Below, piece after piece: positions 63,299 to 64,000 of a stretch of 64,000 nt of DNA. The translations under genes were made by a program, and so were the position numbers. The stretch covers positions 50,202 through 114,201 of the forward strand of contig JAAWEL010000036.1 in the NCBI GenBank assembly GCA_022794255.1. Reading direction: 5' to 3'. Numbering within the stretch: the stretch's first letter is position 1; the number at the start of each line of letters is the position of its first letter. The notes under the pieces are model-generated. The model had not been told where the DNA came from and did not search any database. It saw nothing but the letters and a program-made list of their open reading frames with translations. Source of the DNA: Lachnospiraceae bacterium (GTDB taxonomy: Bacteria; Bacillota; Clostridia; Lachnospirales; Lachnospiraceae).

Positions 63299-63790
63299 AT
63301 GAAAAACTCCTTAAAAAAATATCTCTCCTGGATTCCTCCTTTTTTGATTGCCACCGCAATTTTTATCTTTTCCAGCCAACCGGCTGACGAATCCACCTCC
63401 ACCAGCAATGGTGTCATCCATATTTTGATCGAATTTGCCGGAAAGCTAAATATCCTTGATTTGAAGCACGCCGACCCGGATGCCTTATATAAGATATTAC
63501 AGACGCCAATCCGGAAAGGAGCCCATATTACAGAATTTGCAGTCCTGAACCTTTCCCTGATATACGCCCTGTCCTCCTGGAATATAAAAGGCATGAAATT
63601 AATCCGTACTGCCTTCCTGTTAACAGTATTATATGCCTGCACAGATGAATTTCACCAGATTTTCGTCCCCGGACGGGCTGGGCTGATCCAAGATGTCCTT
63701 ATTGACAGTATCGGACCTATGATAATCCTGGGTAGCTATATTTTATATCAGTTGTTAAAAAAACGAACGATATTTTTTGAAAAATATTAA
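63299..63790 (+). CDS. VanZ-family membrane protein
   Basis: This 163-residue protein has about four membrane helices and the VanZ features FSSQPADES, RKGAHITEFAVLNL and CTDEFHQIFVPGRAG. VanZ relatives affect susceptibility to teicoplanin or cell envelope properties, and many occur in polysaccharide loci. GGAAAGGG precedes the ATG. It starts 17 bases after the glycosyltransferase gene. Confidence 0.9.
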   Translation: MKNSLKKYLSWIPPFLIATAIFIFSSQPADESTSTSNGVIHILIEFAGKLNILDLKHADPDALYKILQTPIRKGAHITEFAVLNLSLIYALSSWNIKGMKLIRTAFLLTVLYACTDEFHQIFVPGRAGLIQDVLIDSIGPMIILGSYILYQLLKKRTIFFEKY

Positions 63791-63906
63791 GTCTTTTGTG
63801 TAAGGTGGGGTATATTGCTCTGCCTTTTTGTTTGGCCTTTTTGGGATTTCTTGGGGGTTCTTCCGATAAGGGAGATTATTAAAAGTTGTTTGGGAGGTCT
63901 TTTACT

Positions 63907-64000
63907 ATGGATAGCGGAAATTTGTTGGAACGGTATCTTCCTAAAAACAAACGGATCCGGATGATCATTTTAATGTTTGTGGATGCCAGCGTAGTTGCGC
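63907..64000 (+). CDS. Start of a membrane protein, possibly a CapD/FlaA1-type sugar epimerase-dehydratase
   Basis: Only 31 codons are visible before the window ends. AGGAGG-like GGGAGG lies 9 bases before the ATG. The peptide has a basic segment (KNKRIRM) and the beginning of a membrane helix (IILMFVDASVVA), which fits the four-helix start of polysaccharide-biosynthesis epimerases of the CapD type. The frame is open to the edge. The family is a guess. Confidence 0.5.
   Translation, partial: MDSGNLLERYLPKNKRIRMIILMFVDASVVA

Noticed and set aside
1..64000. CRISPR arrays, insertion sequences, prophage or RNA genes
   Set aside because: No regularly spaced repeats, transposases, integrases, phage genes, tRNA or rRNA sequences were recognised on either strand.

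Overview
The window is a 64 kb piece of a chromosome from an anaerobic, spore-forming Firmicute, most likely a Lachnospiraceae-type Clostridium. This rests on spore genes (spmA, spmB, a GerMN-type lipoprotein), meso-diaminopimelate dehydrogenase, a DUF4317 gene, the dnaB-rplI-gdpP gene order, a streptococcal-style fatty acid synthesis operon with FabK and a FabT-like regulator, strong AGGAGG ribosome sites and many sigma-A promoters with 17 bp spacers. No rRNA, tRNA, CRISPR array or insertion sequence was found.

Layout. 1-2.8 kb: the end of a VanR-like response regulator and its histidine kinase. 2.9-5.4 kb: an exported NlpC/P60 cell wall hydrolase and a MerR-type coiled-coil regulator. 5.5-9.4 kb (minus): dnaB, rplI and gdpP (c-di-AMP phosphodiesterase). 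9.6-10.8 kb: DUF4317 protein. 10.9-16.8 kb: a CheY-like receiver and two hybrid histidine kinases. The first ends in an Hpt domain; the second carries a complete DegV (fatty-acid-binding) domain at its C terminus. 17-18.9 kb: DUF885 lipoprotein. 19-21.3 kb (minus): GerMN lipoprotein, FabT-like MarR regulator, spmB, spmA.

21.3-32.1 kb (minus): one fatty acid synthesis operon, fabH-acpP-fabK-fabD-fabG-fabF-accB-fabZ-accC-accDA plus a second FMN nitronate monooxygenase-like enzyme. AccD and AccA are fused in one chain. A near-consensus promoter followed by a TTTTGA-TAT-TCAAAA palindrome precedes fabH and is the likely FabT operator. A divergent gene encodes an HPr-like protein without the catalytic histidine. 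32.9-35.8 kb: a YkpA/YbiT-type ABC-F ATPase and ddh.

35.9-49.5 kb (minus): a tightly packed 13-gene operon led by an IclR regulator. It encodes a galactofuranose-type ABC transporter (YtfQ-YtfR-YtfT-YjfF order), the lower sugar-acid pathway (KduD-like dehydrogenase, DgoK-type kinase, KDPG aldolase), a D-2-hydroxyacid dehydrogenase and a zinc alcohol dehydrogenase. It also encodes a CoA-transferase, a MaoC hydratase and a fumarate-reductase-like flavoprotein. This combination does not match a pathway I know.

50-54.3 kb: a trehalose locus (treB, treC, divergent treR) with three TreR-type palindromes between the promoters. 54.3-56.5 kb: a lipoprotein of unknown function and an MBL-fold hydrolase. 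56.7-56.9 kb: a candidate small transcript. 57 kb to the end: a capsule or exopolysaccharide locus (chain-length protein with a kinase-like tail, two GT2 glycosyltransferases, a flippase, a GT-B glycosyltransferase, VanZ, and the start of a further membrane protein).

The two most interesting leads are the DegV-tailed hybrid kinase a few kilobases from the FabT and FAS genes, and the mixed sugar-acid/CoA operon.
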